Assembly: GCF_012641075.1 (NCBI RefSeq)
Contig: NZ_JAAXLJ010000003.1
Coordinates: 62,001 to 126,000 of the forward strand
Source: Secundilactobacillus angelensis
GTDB taxonomy: Bacteria > Bacillota > Bacilli > Lactobacillales > Lactobacillaceae
Direction: 5' to 3'
DNA length: 64,000 nucleotides
A program made the translations under genes and the position numbers. Shown here piece after piece: positions 1-10,029 of this stretch (positions within the stretch are counted from its first letter, which is position 1; every line of letters starts with the position of its first letter). Below the pieces are notes generated by a model. The model was not told the origin of the DNA, made no database searches, and worked only from the letters and a program-made list of their open reading frames with translations.

Positions 1-627
1 TAAGTCCACAGCAGTAACGCCAATCGCCATTAACTTTTGAACCGTTTTGGCTGTCATACCGAAGCCGACTTCTTTTACAATCACAGGGACGTTAAGTTTT
101 GCAACGATGGCCGCTAACTGATCCAACCAATAAAATTCCCGGTCGCCTTCAGGCATGATCAGTTCCTGCGCCACATTGATATGAACTTGTAAAGCGTCTG
201 CTGAGACCATTTCCACAACAGCCCGGGCATCATCAACACTGTGACCGGCACCAAGGTTAGCAATAACCATTCCGTCGTGGTTATAATTTCGTACAACCGT
301 GAACGTACTGCTCAAAGCGGGTTCCTTCAAGGCAACACTTTGTGAACCAACAGCCATTGGTAAATGGGCGGTGGCCGCTAACTGCGCCAGTTGTGCATTC
401 AATTTGCCAGTTCGCTCACTACCACCAGTCATGGCTTCAATCAAAATAGGGTAGTCAATCCGCCGTTGTTCAAACAGCGTTGTCGTATCAATATCCGATA
501 ATGCTAACTCAGGTAAACTCTGATGAAGTATCCGGACCTGATCAAAACTACTGAATTCAGCAGGCCGGTGGAATTTTTCAGCCAGTGAGACGTGTTCATC
601 TTTGCGATGGGATTGCTGTGAAGTCAT
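1..627 (-). CDS. fni: Type 2 isopentenyl-diphosphate delta-isomerase (N-terminal part)
   Basis: FMN- and NADPH-dependent isomerase that interconverts isopentenyl and dimethylallyl diphosphate, the last step of the mevalonate route in Gram-positive cocci and lactobacilli. The ATG at 627 is followed by a frame that stays open to the left window edge (209 codons; the family is about 340-350 residues, so the C terminus lies outside). The N terminus reads MTSQQSHRKDEHVSLAEKF, and the region with IEAMTGGSER is typical of Fni. It starts only 4 nt after the mvaK2 stop, so it is the fourth gene of the minus-strand mevalonate operon. The identification is firm; the length cannot be judged. Confidence 0.93.
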   Translation of the reverse strand, partial: MTSQQSHRKDEHVSLAEKFHRPAEFSSFDQVRILHQSLPELALSDIDTTTLFEQRRIDYPILIEAMTGGSERTGKLNAQLAQLAATAHLPMAVGSQSVALKEPALSSTFTVVRNYNHDGMVIANLGAGHSVDDARAVVEMVSADALQVHINVAQELIMPEGDREFYWLDQLAAIVAKLNVPVIVKEVGFGMTAKTVQKLMAIGVTAVDL

Positions 628-631
628 GTCG

Positions 632-1705
632 TCACTCCTCTACGTGGTGAACGTTGAAACTTAAGGGAATAATTTGGTTAGACGCCCATTTTGACACTAA
701 ATCTTTTAACTGCTTACGAGAATCAATAATGGCGATGCCGCAATCTCCGCCACCAGCGCCAGAGGTTTTGGCAATACCGCCAAATTCTTCAGCAATGTCA
801 CACAATTTTGTTAGCAGCGGCGTTTCGATGTGCGCGTGAGTAAATTGATCTAATTCGTTTAACAGTTTACGGTTGATTGCAATTTCTGCTTGAATGGCAT
901 GCAGATCTTGATTCCGAAACCCAGCAATCATCCGTTTCAGACAGGCTTTACTATTTGCTAGAAAATCCAGATAGGCTTGCTGACGCTTGGCCTTATTTAG
1001 GGCTACTCGGTCAACCAAATGAGAGGTGGAAGCTGGTGAACCCGTCCAACCAACTAATAATTTCAAATTCCTAGGCGGGGTTAGTAATTCAATGTCCAAA
1101 CCAGGCCAATCCATTGATAACATCTCGGCAAAATTGTAGTTTTTTTCTGCTAACTTGAGCCAGTCGCGATCAAAGGAACGGTAGGCAATCCAGCCACCAT
1201 AAACACTGGCGGCAATATCACCTAGTGAGCCGTTGCCTTGAACGTGGAAATGGGCAATTGCAGCTAATTTAAATAATTTATCGTGGTTAACTGGTAAATC
1301 ATAGAACTTGCAAAGTGCTTTAATCGTGGCAACGGTGACGGCTGCTGATGAACCTAAGCCATACTTTCGGCCGTCCTTGCTATCAAGATCACTTTCAACG
1401 GTGAGGTGGTAAATGCCAAGTTCCTTGCCCACAGTTTTGGCGTAATCTTCAGTCACCTTGATGGCAGACAGAATATAGTGGAAAGGGTTATCCCGATTAT
1501 CGAAAACCATTTCACCATCTTCACGGCGCCAATAGATCGAATTTTCTTGGTACTGACTGGAAACGATACTGCCAATTTGGTCGGCGGATTGAATTGTCAC
1601 CGTTACAAATTGATCCAATGCAACGATGATCGCAGGGAAGCCGGTCTCAACGACAGCGTACTCACCTGCAATATAAAGTTTGCCTGGGGCTTTCACGGAA
1701 ATCAA
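632..1705 (-). CDS. mvaK2: Phosphomevalonate kinase
   Basis: GHMP-family kinase that phosphorylates mevalonate 5-phosphate to the diphosphate in the cytosol. Visible motifs are APGKLYIAGEYAVVE at the N terminus, the phosphate-binding KYGLGSSAAVTVA near one third of the chain, GNGSLGDIAASVYGGW, and the C-terminal KTSGAGGGDCGIA. The frame can be read from an ATG at 1723, but AAAGGA lies inside that extension about 9 nt before a TTG at 1705, and homologues start close to ISVKAPGK, so I prefer TTG 1705 (357 residues). It lies 60 nt downstream of mvaD and 4 nt before fni in one operon. Confidence 0.95.
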   Translation of the reverse strand: MISVKAPGKLYIAGEYAVVETGFPAIIVALDQFVTVTIQSADQIGSIVSSQYQENSIYWRREDGEMVFDNRDNPFHYILSAIKVTEDYAKTVGKELGIYHLTVESDLDSKDGRKYGLGSSAAVTVATIKALCKFYDLPVNHDKLFKLAAIAHFHVQGNGSLGDIAASVYGGWIAYRSFDRDWLKLAEKNYNFAEMLSMDWPGLDIELLTPPRNLKLLVGWTGSPASTSHLVDRVALNKAKRQQAYLDFLANSKACLKRMIAGFRNQDLHAIQAEIAINRKLLNELDQFTHAHIETPLLTKLCDIAEEFGGIAKTSGAGGGDCGIAIIDSRKQLKDLVSKWASNQIIPLSFNVHHVEE

Positions 1706-1765
1706 AACATCATGTCCTTTCATTAGCAGGTTAAAAAAACACCGCTAATAGTACTAATACAATTA

Positions 1766-2752
1766 TTAATTTGAAATTGAAATGCCCGTTCCTGATCGGG
1801 TAACGAGTACTTGATCTTGACCAAATGATGACTGAAAATAGCAACGGATACGCTCTGCATCAGCACCTTGGCAGATAATTTTAACGTTCGGTCCAGCATC
1901 CATTGTAAAGTAACAGGATATCCCTTGCAAACGTAACTCTTTAACCATATTCATTGCTTGAATACTATCGGCATTGAAATAGGTGAAATTTGGGTCCGAA
2001 CTCAAGGTCAGGGCGTGCATCCGCATGGCATTTTGTTCAGAAGTATGGCCAAGTAATTCAAAATCCTCATTTTGAATGGCCGTTTTAACCGTCTCAAAAT
2101 CCGCTTGGCTAGCCTTGATCCACGCTGAATAAAAGGGACTGGTTTCAACGGCTAGCCGCATGCCAACGCGACTGGAAATTTTCTTTTGCTTTGCGTTCAA
2201 CACCAATGCCACAACCGCGATATCCCAAGTGGGTTGTTCATCGATAGGATACGCATAAGAAGTGGCATCATCTTGACCTTGTTGCCAAGCTGCAAAACCA
2301 CCAAAAATGGAACGGGTTGCGGAGCCGGATCCACGGCGAGCTAGCCTTGATAGGTCACGACGGTTTAAATTCAGTCCAGCCGCGCGACTTGCAGCACCTG
2401 CTAAGGCAGCAAAGCCAGAAGCAGAAGAAGCTAAACCTGCAGCGGTGGGCACAAAATTCTTGGTTATTACCCTGGCGTGAAAGTTGATTCCAGCTAGCTG
2501 CCGAACGTGATCCAAAAATGTTCGTACGCGCTTGCTAGCACTTTCTGATAAGCGTTCATTATCGAAAATAACTTCATCCGCCGATAATTCCGGTAGAAAT
2601 TGAACGGTCGTTTGTGTATAAAATTCGTCTAGGGTAAGCGACAAACTGTCATTTTGTGGAATGATCAATTGATTATCTAACTTACCCCAGTATTTGACCA
2701 AGGCAATATTAGTATGTGCCTTGGCTGTAATTGGATGATCTGCAATGACCAT
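1766..2752 (-). CDS. mvaD: Diphosphomevalonate decarboxylase
   Basis: ATP-dependent decarboxylation of mevalonate 5-diphosphate to isopentenyl diphosphate. The 328-residue protein has the expected KYWGK motif near residue 20, the glycine/serine-rich AAGLASSASGFAALA loop, and GSGSATRSIFGGFAAW. The ATG at 2752 has a GAGGAA ribosome-binding site that lies within the last codons of mvk, only 2 nt separating the two genes, which indicates translational coupling. Length is normal for the family. Confidence 0.96.
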   Translation of the reverse strand: MVIADHPITAKAHTNIALVKYWGKLDNQLIIPQNDSLSLTLDEFYTQTTVQFLPELSADEVIFDNERLSESASKRVRTFLDHVRQLAGINFHARVITKNFVPTAAGLASSASGFAALAGAASRAAGLNLNRRDLSRLARRGSGSATRSIFGGFAAWQQGQDDATSYAYPIDEQPTWDIAVVALVLNAKQKKISSRVGMRLAVETSPFYSAWIKASQADFETVKTAIQNEDFELLGHTSEQNAMRMHALTLSSDPNFTYFNADSIQAMNMVKELRLQGISCYFTMDAGPNVKIICQGADAERIRCYFQSSFGQDQVLVTRSGTGISISN

Positions 2753-2754
2753 GA

Positions 2755-3699
2755 TTAATGTTCCTCACTTTTTAAGGGTTGAAGCCAGGTTTGCGCCACA
2801 CCGGATTTGGCTAGAGCTAAACGGATTTGAGTTGCCGTGGCTTCATTCGCTGCCAAACAAATCATGCAGCCACCCATGCCACCGCCAGTTAACTTCGCTC
2901 CCAAAGCACCATTTTGCTTGGCAATGCCAATCATTTCATCTAAACGAACATGACTGACACCCAGTCGCTGCAAAAAGACTTGAGATTGATCAAAGACCTT
3001 GCCCAAGTCAGCCAGGCGATCATTAGCAAGTGCTGATTTGGCAGTGTAGGCCAATCGGCCAAGACCTTTAATGGCCTGATCCGCTAAAAACGGATCAGTT
3101 TCACGAAGCTGAGCAACTGCTCTGACAGCCTTGCCCGTTTGACCATGGATGCCGCTATCGGCTATTACCAAGTACCCATGAAGGTGGAAGGGAATGCTAA
3201 CGGGCTGAGTGCCAGCCATAAACCAGATTGGATTTTCTGCGCTGGCGGTTGCCACATCAATACCACTGGGATTACCATGAATGATTTTTTCTGAAATATT
3301 AGCATCCACTAGCAGTTGTTCGTGTGACAACGGTTGGTCGAAGAAACGGTAAAGTGCCCGAATAATGGCCACTGCGGTAGCGGCTGAAGATCCCATACCG
3401 CGTTCAGCAGGAAGGTGACTGTTAATTGTCAGGTCAAACCCAGCGTCAGCAGCGTTAAAGCGCACTAACAGCTCGTCAACCAGCTGATTGATACCTTGTA
3501 ATTGTTGGGGGCCGTCATGCCTGGCACCTGTGTAATATCGGCTGATCAATTGCTGAACGTTATCCGAACGCAGCGTCAGCGTCACACTTTCCCGCACGGC
3601 AGGCAATGGCAGCGCGATGGCGGGCTGATGATAAACCACACTGTGCTCACCGATTAATATAATTTTTGCGTGACTACTGCCACTAGCCGGTGTGTTCAA
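2755..3699 (-). CDS. mvk: Mevalonate kinase
   Basis: First kinase of the mevalonate pathway, converting mevalonate to mevalonate 5-phosphate. GHMP signature ERGMGSSAATAVAI, HGNPSGIDVATA, and the C-terminal KLTGGGMGGCM are all present. The frame extends to a TTG at 3717, but GAGGGGAG sits inside that extension about 8 nt before another TTG at 3699, giving a 314-residue protein that starts just before SHAKIILIGEHSVVY, as in homologues. It is the promoter-proximal gene of mvk-mvaD-mvaK2-fni. The promoter must lie in the 300 bp shared with divergent dinG. Confidence 0.95.
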   Translation of the reverse strand: MNTPASGSSHAKIILIGEHSVVYHQPAIALPLPAVRESVTLTLRSDNVQQLISRYYTGARHDGPQQLQGINQLVDELLVRFNAADAGFDLTINSHLPAERGMGSSAATAVAIIRALYRFFDQPLSHEQLLVDANISEKIIHGNPSGIDVATASAENPIWFMAGTQPVSIPFHLHGYLVIADSGIHGQTGKAVRAVAQLRETDPFLADQAIKGLGRLAYTAKSALANDRLADLGKVFDQSQVFLQRLGVSHVRLDEMIGIAKQNGALGAKLTGGGMGGCMICLAANEATATQIRLALAKSGVAQTWLQPLKSEEH

Positions 3700-4009
3700 C
3701 AAAATTGCTCCCCTCAATTAACATGAATATTATCATTCGAAAGATTACAAACACATGGTATCATACGACAAATAGGCCACTGTTACAAGATACAGCGGGT
3801 CAGCAACTCGACAAATCATATAAATTTAATCCTTTGTTAAGATTGAATGACGCAAATATCTGACCCCTGACTTGGAATTTATGTTTCTTTGCGTCAATTT
3901 ATTATTCGGACAGCCAGTTAATTGTCTCTTCTATAAAGGTCTGCTTCCGCCTACGAACCAAGTGTAGTATGATATACGGAGAAAGATAATAGAGAATTTG
4001 GTGAAATTA

Positions 4010-6838
4010 ATGGATGCAAATACAATTTATGCCGTCGTTGATATTGAAACGACTGGCACCAACGTTGCTGAAGGCAACCGCATGATTCAATTTGGATGCG
4101 TGCTGGTGCAAAATGGTAAAATCATTAACCATTTCAATACCGACGTCAATCCACAAACTTCAATTCCACAATCTATCCAGGCACTTACTGGCATCTCCGA
4201 AGCTCAGGTCAAACGGGCGCCACTGTTTGATGATGTAGCCGGAACTATCTACAGTTTGCTGTCGGATACGGTCTTTGTGGCACATAATGTTAACTTTGAC
4301 TTTCCATTTGTCAATGCTGAACTAGAACGGGTGGGCTATCCCCATCTGGACATTCAAGCCATTGATACGGTGACTTTAAGTCAGATATTGCTGCCCACGG
4401 TACCCAGTTACCGGCTGCACGATCTGACCCAGTACCTTGATATTGAACACGATCATCCCCACACCGCTAACGATGACGCGTTGGTCACCGGTGAATTACT
4501 GATTGTCCTCTTTAAGCGAATGCTCGCACTGCCAATTGTGACGCTGCAGCAGATAGTAGCCGAGGATGCTGATTTACCGCAAAACACCGCTGAGGTATTT
4601 AAATGGGGTTTGGCAGAAGTTCGCAAAAATCCGGGCAGTCTGCCCGATTATTTGTACGTTTCTCATGGTCTGGCTCTACGCAAAACACCGGTATTAACGG
4701 CTAGCGACGATCGCGAGTATACATATCCGCGAACAAAGAAGAACAAATTAAAACGATTCCCCAAAAATTTCGAATGGCGCGCTGACCAGGCCAAAATGAT
4801 GAACCTCGTTTACCGCCAGTACACCGACACGGAAACGGCCAATCAACCACTGATTGTCGAAGCGCCAACGGGGACGGGGAAAACCTTGGGCTACGCTTTG
4901 CCAATGGCTTACCTGGCACAAAAGTTTGATAAACAAGTGGTGATTGCAACTGACACGGTGCTGCTTCAAAACCAGCTGGTCAACCAAACCATGCCATTGC
5001 TAGAACGCATGTTACCCTTTGAAACGCACGCTGAAGTGGTCAAGGGTAATGCGCACTACCTGGATCTGTCACGTTTTAAGGTCTCTTTGAGTCAGGCAGA
5101 TCATTCAAAACAGACCCAACTCATTAAACTCAGGCTCCTAGTTTGGTTGACGCAAACGATAACTGGCGATCTTGACGAGCTGCACTTTAAAAACGAACCG
5201 CCGTATTTAGACAGTGTCTACCATCATGGCATGACGGATCTATCCGATACTGACCCGTTCTATGATGACGATTTTCTGAGACGACTCTATAAGCGCTTAA
5301 ACTATACTCGCTTCATCATCGTCAACCATGCGTTTTTGATTCAGCACGCGGATTTGTTAGGCTACAACTTCCATCAGCCATACTTGGTAGTGGATGAAGC
5401 CCAACACTTAGCAGATTATGCCTTAAAAACTCAGCGGCAAAAATTTGACTTCCAAGTATCATTATCAACCAATCGCCGGTTAATGGAATTGTTAGATTCG
5501 GAGAATGAGTATGGTTTAACCGCTGCAACGGAGGGATTGACTCTTAACAGCGAGCTGAATGCGTTTTATCGTTGGCTGATTGAATTTAGTCGGCAACTCC
5601 ACGCGCTCGGTGATTATTTAACCAACCATTTCAAACCACAATTTGGTGGCAAATTCACGAAGCCATACAAGGAAATCGTGATTTCTGAGACTGACTGGGT
5701 GGGCTTTCTCAAACAGCGTGAAGGCTTATTCGAACAGCTCGATATTCTCGTAGCTAAGTTTCAAGACCAGCTGGCCAAAATCACCGATTCATTTTATCAG
5801 CAGTCTAATCGGTGGCTCAAAAGCGACGAAGAATTATTCATGCGATTTAGTCACGCTGTTAACGCGTTAACGGATGCTTGGAACACATTGTCAGCCATTC
5901 GTCAGGCGCCACAGCGGGAAGATGACGGCAAAGGCAGTTACCTTTACTGGTTGACGGTCAGCAATGATCTCAGTCATATCATGGTGGCCTCAAATCTGAT
6001 GACCGTTGAAGGCTTTTTATCTCAGCAGATCTACTCGCATTTTCAAGCACCGACATTTACTGGGGCAACACTCTTTTCTTCCAATCGTTCTCAATACCTT
6101 TACGATCAGTTGGACTTGGATCGTAGTACCGTTAAAATGCGGCGGCTTAAATCCGATTTCAACTTTGAAACTCAGGCCAAAATGTACATTAGTAATGATG
6201 CGCCGGATATTAAAGATGAAGAAACGTACAACCAATACGTTTCACAAACCCTGATCAAGGCACTGGTCAAAACGAATCGACCAACATTGGTTCTCTTCAA
6301 TTCGTTAGCAACCATCGAGTCAGTTTATGATAAGTTGACTCATGCAATCCACCCTAAAGAACGCTTGATTTTAGCGCAAGGAATTTCGGGTTCAAAACAA
6401 AAATTGATCAAGCGGTTCATGGACGAAGATAATGCTGTTTTACTTGGTGCTGCCAGTTTTTGGGAAGGCATTGATCTTCCCCAGGATAAACTGCAGCTGC
6501 TAGTGATTGCCCGGTTGCCTTTTGACTCACCAGAGCAATTAGAAACTAAGGTCCAATATGAACGCATGAAAGCCAAGGGCAAAAACCCGTTTTATAACCT
6601 CTCGTTACCGAAAGCAACCTTGCGACTTCGACAGGGAGTGGGCCGGTTAATCAGGACTCGGCAAGACTATGGGGCGGTCATTGTCCTGGATAGTCGGTTA
6701 GTCACGCGGCACTACGGTCAAACAATGCTGAAAACTTTACCCGCTTCCTTGCCGATCATGACTGGCACTGTACCAGAATTGCTCGGTGATATGACTAAAT
6801 TTTTTAAAAAACACAAAAGTATCGGCCATGTTGACTGA
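4010..6838 (+). CDS. dinG: DinG-type helicase with N-terminal 3'-5' exonuclease domain
   Basis: Putative DNA-repair protein of the Firmicute DinG type: a DnaQ-like DEDD exonuclease domain (VVDIETTG near residue 15, a second acidic cluster around VAHNVNFDF, and the HTANDDA segment) followed by a superfamily 2 helicase core with Walker A EAPTGTGKT and a DEAQ box (VVDEAQHL), then late motifs including QGVGRLIRT. About 942 residues, normal for this architecture. No obvious iron-sulfur cysteine cluster is visible. The start is uncertain: TTG 3998, GTG 4001 and ATG 4010 are in frame; I chose the ATG because GGTG lies at good spacing before it. It is divergent from the mevalonate operon. Confidence 0.92.
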   Translation: MDANTIYAVVDIETTGTNVAEGNRMIQFGCVLVQNGKIINHFNTDVNPQTSIPQSIQALTGISEAQVKRAPLFDDVAGTIYSLLSDTVFVAHNVNFDFPFVNAELERVGYPHLDIQAIDTVTLSQILLPTVPSYRLHDLTQYLDIEHDHPHTANDDALVTGELLIVLFKRMLALPIVTLQQIVAEDADLPQNTAEVFKWGLAEVRKNPGSLPDYLYVSHGLALRKTPVLTASDDREYTYPRTKKNKLKRFPKNFEWRADQAKMMNLVYRQYTDTETANQPLIVEAPTGTGKTLGYALPMAYLAQKFDKQVVIATDTVLLQNQLVNQTMPLLERMLPFETHAEVVKGNAHYLDLSRFKVSLSQADHSKQTQLIKLRLLVWLTQTITGDLDELHFKNEPPYLDSVYHHGMTDLSDTDPFYDDDFLRRLYKRLNYTRFIIVNHAFLIQHADLLGYNFHQPYLVVDEAQHLADYALKTQRQKFDFQVSLSTNRRLMELLDSENEYGLTAATEGLTLNSELNAFYRWLIEFSRQLHALGDYLTNHFKPQFGGKFTKPYKEIVISETDWVGFLKQREGLFEQLDILVAKFQDQLAKITDSFYQQSNRWLKSDEELFMRFSHAVNALTDAWNTLSAIRQAPQREDDGKGSYLYWLTVSNDLSHIMVASNLMTVEGFLSQQIYSHFQAPTFTGATLFSSNRSQYLYDQLDLDRSTVKMRRLKSDFNFETQAKMYISNDAPDIKDEETYNQYVSQTLIKALVKTNRPTLVLFNSLATIESVYDKLTHAIHPKERLILAQGISGSKQKLIKRFMDEDNAVLLGAASFWEGIDLPQDKLQLLVIARLPFDSPEQLETKVQYERMKAKGKNPFYNLSLPKATLRLRQGVGRLIRTRQDYGAVIVLDSRLVTRHYGQTMLKTLPASLPIMTGTVPELLGDMTKFFKKHKSIGHVD

Positions 6839-6891
6839 CATTTTGATATAATTATTGGCAGTGCAAACTGAAAGAAGGCGTTTTAAAACAA

Positions 6892-7398
6892 ATGAGAAGG
6901 GAACATGCAAGCAGGCGAGGGCTCAGTAACCGCGTTTGGCTCACCATACTTGGCATTGTTGTGGTTTTGCTGCTTGTCATTTTTGGTGGCATTCACCATG
7001 CAACATCCCCGGTGACAAAAGCCAAAGCACAATCAGTTCAAATCGCAAAAAAGTATGCCGGTTTGAAAACGACCAATGGCTTTTACTGGACCAATCTTAA
7101 CCAGACCTATTACACGGTTGCTGGTAAGAACAATCAAAACCAATCCGTGTACATCATTGTTCCTCAAAAGGGTGGCAACGTGAGAGTTTTGCAGCAAAGC
7201 AATGGCTTAACTCGCAACCAAGCGCTTAGCCGAATTTGGTCAAAACACAATCCCAAAAAGGTATTGTCTGCAGCGCTCAGCGTGTTTAACGGCAAACCCG
7301 CTTGGGTGATTAGCTACATGAATCAAAAGGGACAGCTATGTTACGAAACGTTAAACTTTAAATCAGGTCGTGTTCTACAGGCCATCGAAAATATCTAG
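6892..7398 (+). CDS. YpmB-like membrane-anchored protein (DUF5590)
   Basis: 168 residues: a short basic N terminus, one hydrophobic segment (about residues 17-38, rich in V, L, I), then an extracytoplasmic part without cysteine clusters. Its position between dinG and the aspartate aminotransferase gene is the standard place of the ypmB-type gene in Bacillales and Lactobacillales. GAAAGAAGGCG precedes the ATG. The function is unknown; an envelope role is only inferred from topology. The gap to the aminotransferase gene is 21 nt, so they are likely co-transcribed. Confidence 0.75.
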   Translation: MRREHASRRGLSNRVWLTILGIVVVLLLVIFGGIHHATSPVTKAKAQSVQIAKKYAGLKTTNGFYWTNLNQTYYTVAGKNNQNQSVYIIVPQKGGNVRVLQQSNGLTRNQALSRIWSKHNPKKVLSAALSVFNGKPAWVISYMNQKGQLCYETLNFKSGRVLQAIENI

Positions 7399-7419
7399 TT
7401 ATTCAGGGAGGTCAATCTT

Positions 7420-8607
7420 TTGAAGATTTCACAGCGTGCACAACAGCTTCAGCCATCTGCGACCATGAAAGTATCTGCTCAAGCCAAAAAGATGATTGCT
7501 TCGGGTATTGATGTTATCAATCTGGGCATTGGTGAACCAGATTTTGAAACGCCTAAGAACATTGAAGAGGCCGCAATCAATGCCATAAAAGCTGGTAAGG
7601 CTAGCTTTTACACACCGGCGGCAGGAATTCCACAACTCCGGACAGCCGTTGCTGACCGAACAGCCAGCGATTATCATTTGCAAGGATTGACCGCGCAAAA
7701 TGTCGCGATTACGACTGGTGCTAAAATGGCATTGTTTAGTGCTTTTCAAACCATTCTTGATCCCGGTGATGAAGTTTTGCTGCCAGAACCCTATTGGGTC
7801 AGCTACTCTGAACAAATCAAGTTAGCGGGTGGCGTGCCCGTTGCTGTGCCCGTTGGTGACAGCTTTAAAGCAACTCCGGCCGATTTAGAAAGTAAGCTGA
7901 CTGACAAAACAGTCGCTTTCGTGTTGAATAGTCCCGAAAACCCAACTGGTGTGATCTATGATCAGTCAGATTTGACCGCGCTTAACGACTGGACTAAAAA
8001 ACACGACATCATGGTGATTACGGATGACATTTATGGTCAATTGGTTTATAACGGGGCTGGCTTTACCTCTATCGCTCAATTAAGCGACCATTTAGACCCT
8101 CGGATCATTATTATTTCTGGTGGGAGTAAAACCTACTCAATGACCGGCTGGCGGATGGGTTACGTCGTTGCGGATGATCAGTTAATTAGCAAAATTTCAG
8201 CGTTTCTGTCCCATGCTACCGGTAATCCAACCGCAGTAAGCCAGTATGCATTGCTGGAGGCCTTTACGGGTGATCAAAGTCAAACTGAAGTGATGCGTAA
8301 AGCGTTCGAAGACCGGTTGAACACTATTTATCCGCTTTTGAATGATATCCCTGGATTCAAACTGCAAATCAAGCCACAAGGGGCTTTCTATTTGTTCCCA
8401 GACGTGAGTGATGCGCTAAAGTTGAGTGGCATTGCCACCGCAGGAGAACTCGTTAGCCGACTATTGACTGAAGCCCACGTGGCATTAGTTGATGGGTCAG
8501 CATTTGGTGTGGCCAATCACGTCCGGATCAGTTACGCAACGGATCTTGAATCGCTCAAAACAGCTATGGCTAGAATCAAAGCTTTCATGGTACAATTTAA
8601 AAACTAA
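7420..8607 (+). CDS. aspB: PLP-dependent aminotransferase, aspartate aminotransferase type
   Basis: Fold-type I class I/II aminotransferase, 395 residues. Visible: MKVSAQAKKM and INLGIGEPDF at the N terminus, NSPENPTG, the DDIYGQLVY segment, and the PLP lysine in SGGSKTYSMTGWRMGY. It probably transfers the amino group between aspartate and 2-oxoglutarate, which fits its position directly before asparaginyl-tRNA synthetase, though substrate cannot be read from the sequence. Start is TTG 7420 behind GGGAGG. It lies between the ypmB-like gene and asnS, the usual order. Confidence 0.9.
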   Translation: MKISQRAQQLQPSATMKVSAQAKKMIASGIDVINLGIGEPDFETPKNIEEAAINAIKAGKASFYTPAAGIPQLRTAVADRTASDYHLQGLTAQNVAITTGAKMALFSAFQTILDPGDEVLLPEPYWVSYSEQIKLAGGVPVAVPVGDSFKATPADLESKLTDKTVAFVLNSPENPTGVIYDQSDLTALNDWTKKHDIMVITDDIYGQLVYNGAGFTSIAQLSDHLDPRIIIISGGSKTYSMTGWRMGYVVADDQLISKISAFLSHATGNPTAVSQYALLEAFTGDQSQTEVMRKAFEDRLNTIYPLLNDIPGFKLQIKPQGAFYLFPDVSDALKLSGIATAGELVSRLLTEAHVALVDGSAFGVANHVRISYATDLESLKTAMARIKAFMVQFKN

Positions 8608-8628
8608 TTATTCATTGGAGGTTACATC

Positions 8629-9924
8629 GTGCAACAGATTAACATCATTAACGCAAAAGACCACGTTGACGAAAAAGTCAAAATTGGTGTGTGGCTGACT
8701 AATAAACGTTCCAGCGGGAAAATTACTTTCTTACAATTACGAGATGGGACTGCCTTTTTCCAAGGAGTTGTCCTAAAAAATAACGTTTCCGAAGAAGTTT
8801 TTGAACTTGCAAAAGAGCTTCGGCAAGAAACGAGTATGTGGATTACTGGTGTGATTCATGAAGATAGCCGGTCTAAATTTGGCTACGAGATTGCGGTAGA
8901 AGACATCGAGGTCATCGGTGAAAGTGAAGATTACCCCATTACACCAAAGGATCACGGGGTTGATTTTTTGATGGACCATCGGCATTTATGGTTACGTTCA
9001 TCCCGTCCTCATGCAACTATGGTCATTCGTAACGAAGTCATCCGTGCGACTTATGAGTTCTTCAATAAAGAAGGGTTCACTAAAATTGACGCACCTATCT
9101 TAACTGGTAGTGCGCCTGAAGGTACGACTGATCTGTTCCATACGGAATACTTCGACCGGGATGCCTATTTATCACAATCTGGTCAATTATACGAAGAAGC
9201 CGGCGCCATGGCGTTTGATAAGGTCTTTTCGTTTGGACCAACTTTCCGGGCTGAAAAATCCAAGACCCGCCGTCATTTAATCGAGTTTTGGATGATTGAA
9301 CCTGAGATGGCATTCATGCATCAGGAACAAAGCTTGGAAATTCAGGAGCAGTACATTGCTTTCTTAGTTCAAAATGTGATTGATCACTGTAAGGATGCAC
9401 TGGATGTTTTAGGACGTGACATTGATACGCTGAAACAGTATACTCAGCTGCCATATCCGCGAATTAGTTATGATGAAGCGGTAGAAATGCTGAAACAAAA
9501 CGGTTTTGACGTTGACTGGGGCGTTGATTTTGGCTCTCCAGAAGAGACCTTCTTGGCGGATCAGTTCAAGCAACCAGTCTTTGTTTTGAATTATCCAAAA
9601 GCCATCAAAGCTTTCTACATGTTGGAACACCCAACGCGTAAGGACGTTGTAATCTGTGCTGATTTACTAGCACCTGAAGGTTATGGCGAAATTATTGGCG
9701 GTTCTGAACGGGCCACCGATTATGACTACCTTTACAATCAAATCGTGAAATCTGGTTTAGATCCTAAAGAATACAGTTGGTATTTAGATCTTCGAAAGTA
9801 CGGCAGTGTGCCTCACTCAGGATTCGGTCTTGGCCTGGAAAGAGCCATTACGTGGATCACAGGTGAAGATCACGTTCGGGAAGCTATTCCATTCCCACGT
9901 CTGCTTAACCGGATTTATCCATAA
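8629..9924 (+). CDS. asnS: Asparaginyl-tRNA synthetase
   Basis: Class IIb synthetase, 431 residues, charging tRNA-Asn. The N-terminal OB fold (about residues 1-110) begins [20 protein letters not shown]; the catalytic domain shows motif 2 ([21 protein letters not shown]) in separate pieces and motif 3 [16 protein letters not shown]. Start is GTG 8629 with TTGGAGG ahead. No T-box leader is visible in the 21 nt between aspB and asnS, so it appears to be read through from upstream. Confidence 0.96.
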   Translation: MQQINIINAKDHVDEKVKIGVWLTNKRSSGKITFLQLRDGTAFFQGVVLKNNVSEEVFELAKELRQETSMWITGVIHEDSRSKFGYEIAVEDIEVIGESEDYPITPKDHGVDFLMDHRHLWLRSSRPHATMVIRNEVIRATYEFFNKEGFTKIDAPILTGSAPEGTTDLFHTEYFDRDAYLSQSGQLYEEAGAMAFDKVFSFGPTFRAEKSKTRRHLIEFWMIEPEMAFMHQEQSLEIQEQYIAFLVQNVIDHCKDALDVLGRDIDTLKQYTQLPYPRISYDEAVEMLKQNGFDVDWGVDFGSPEETFLADQFKQPVFVLNYPKAIKAFYMLEHPTRKDVVICADLLAPEGYGEIIGGSERATDYDYLYNQIVKSGLDPKEYSWYLDLRKYGSVPHSGFGLGLERAITWITGEDHVREAIPFPRLLNRIYP

Positions 9925-10029
9925 ACTCACTTGTTGAAACCAAAACTTCTCCAGAGCCTGATTGAATGACGGCAAGATGGGGAAGTTTCTTCATCTTGAA
10001 AGTAAATTAAAAGGATTGGAGGAGACGCT

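Noticed and set aside
8608-8628. T-box riboswitch before asnS
   Set aside because: Only 21 nt separate aspB and asnS; no T-box sequence or terminator is present.
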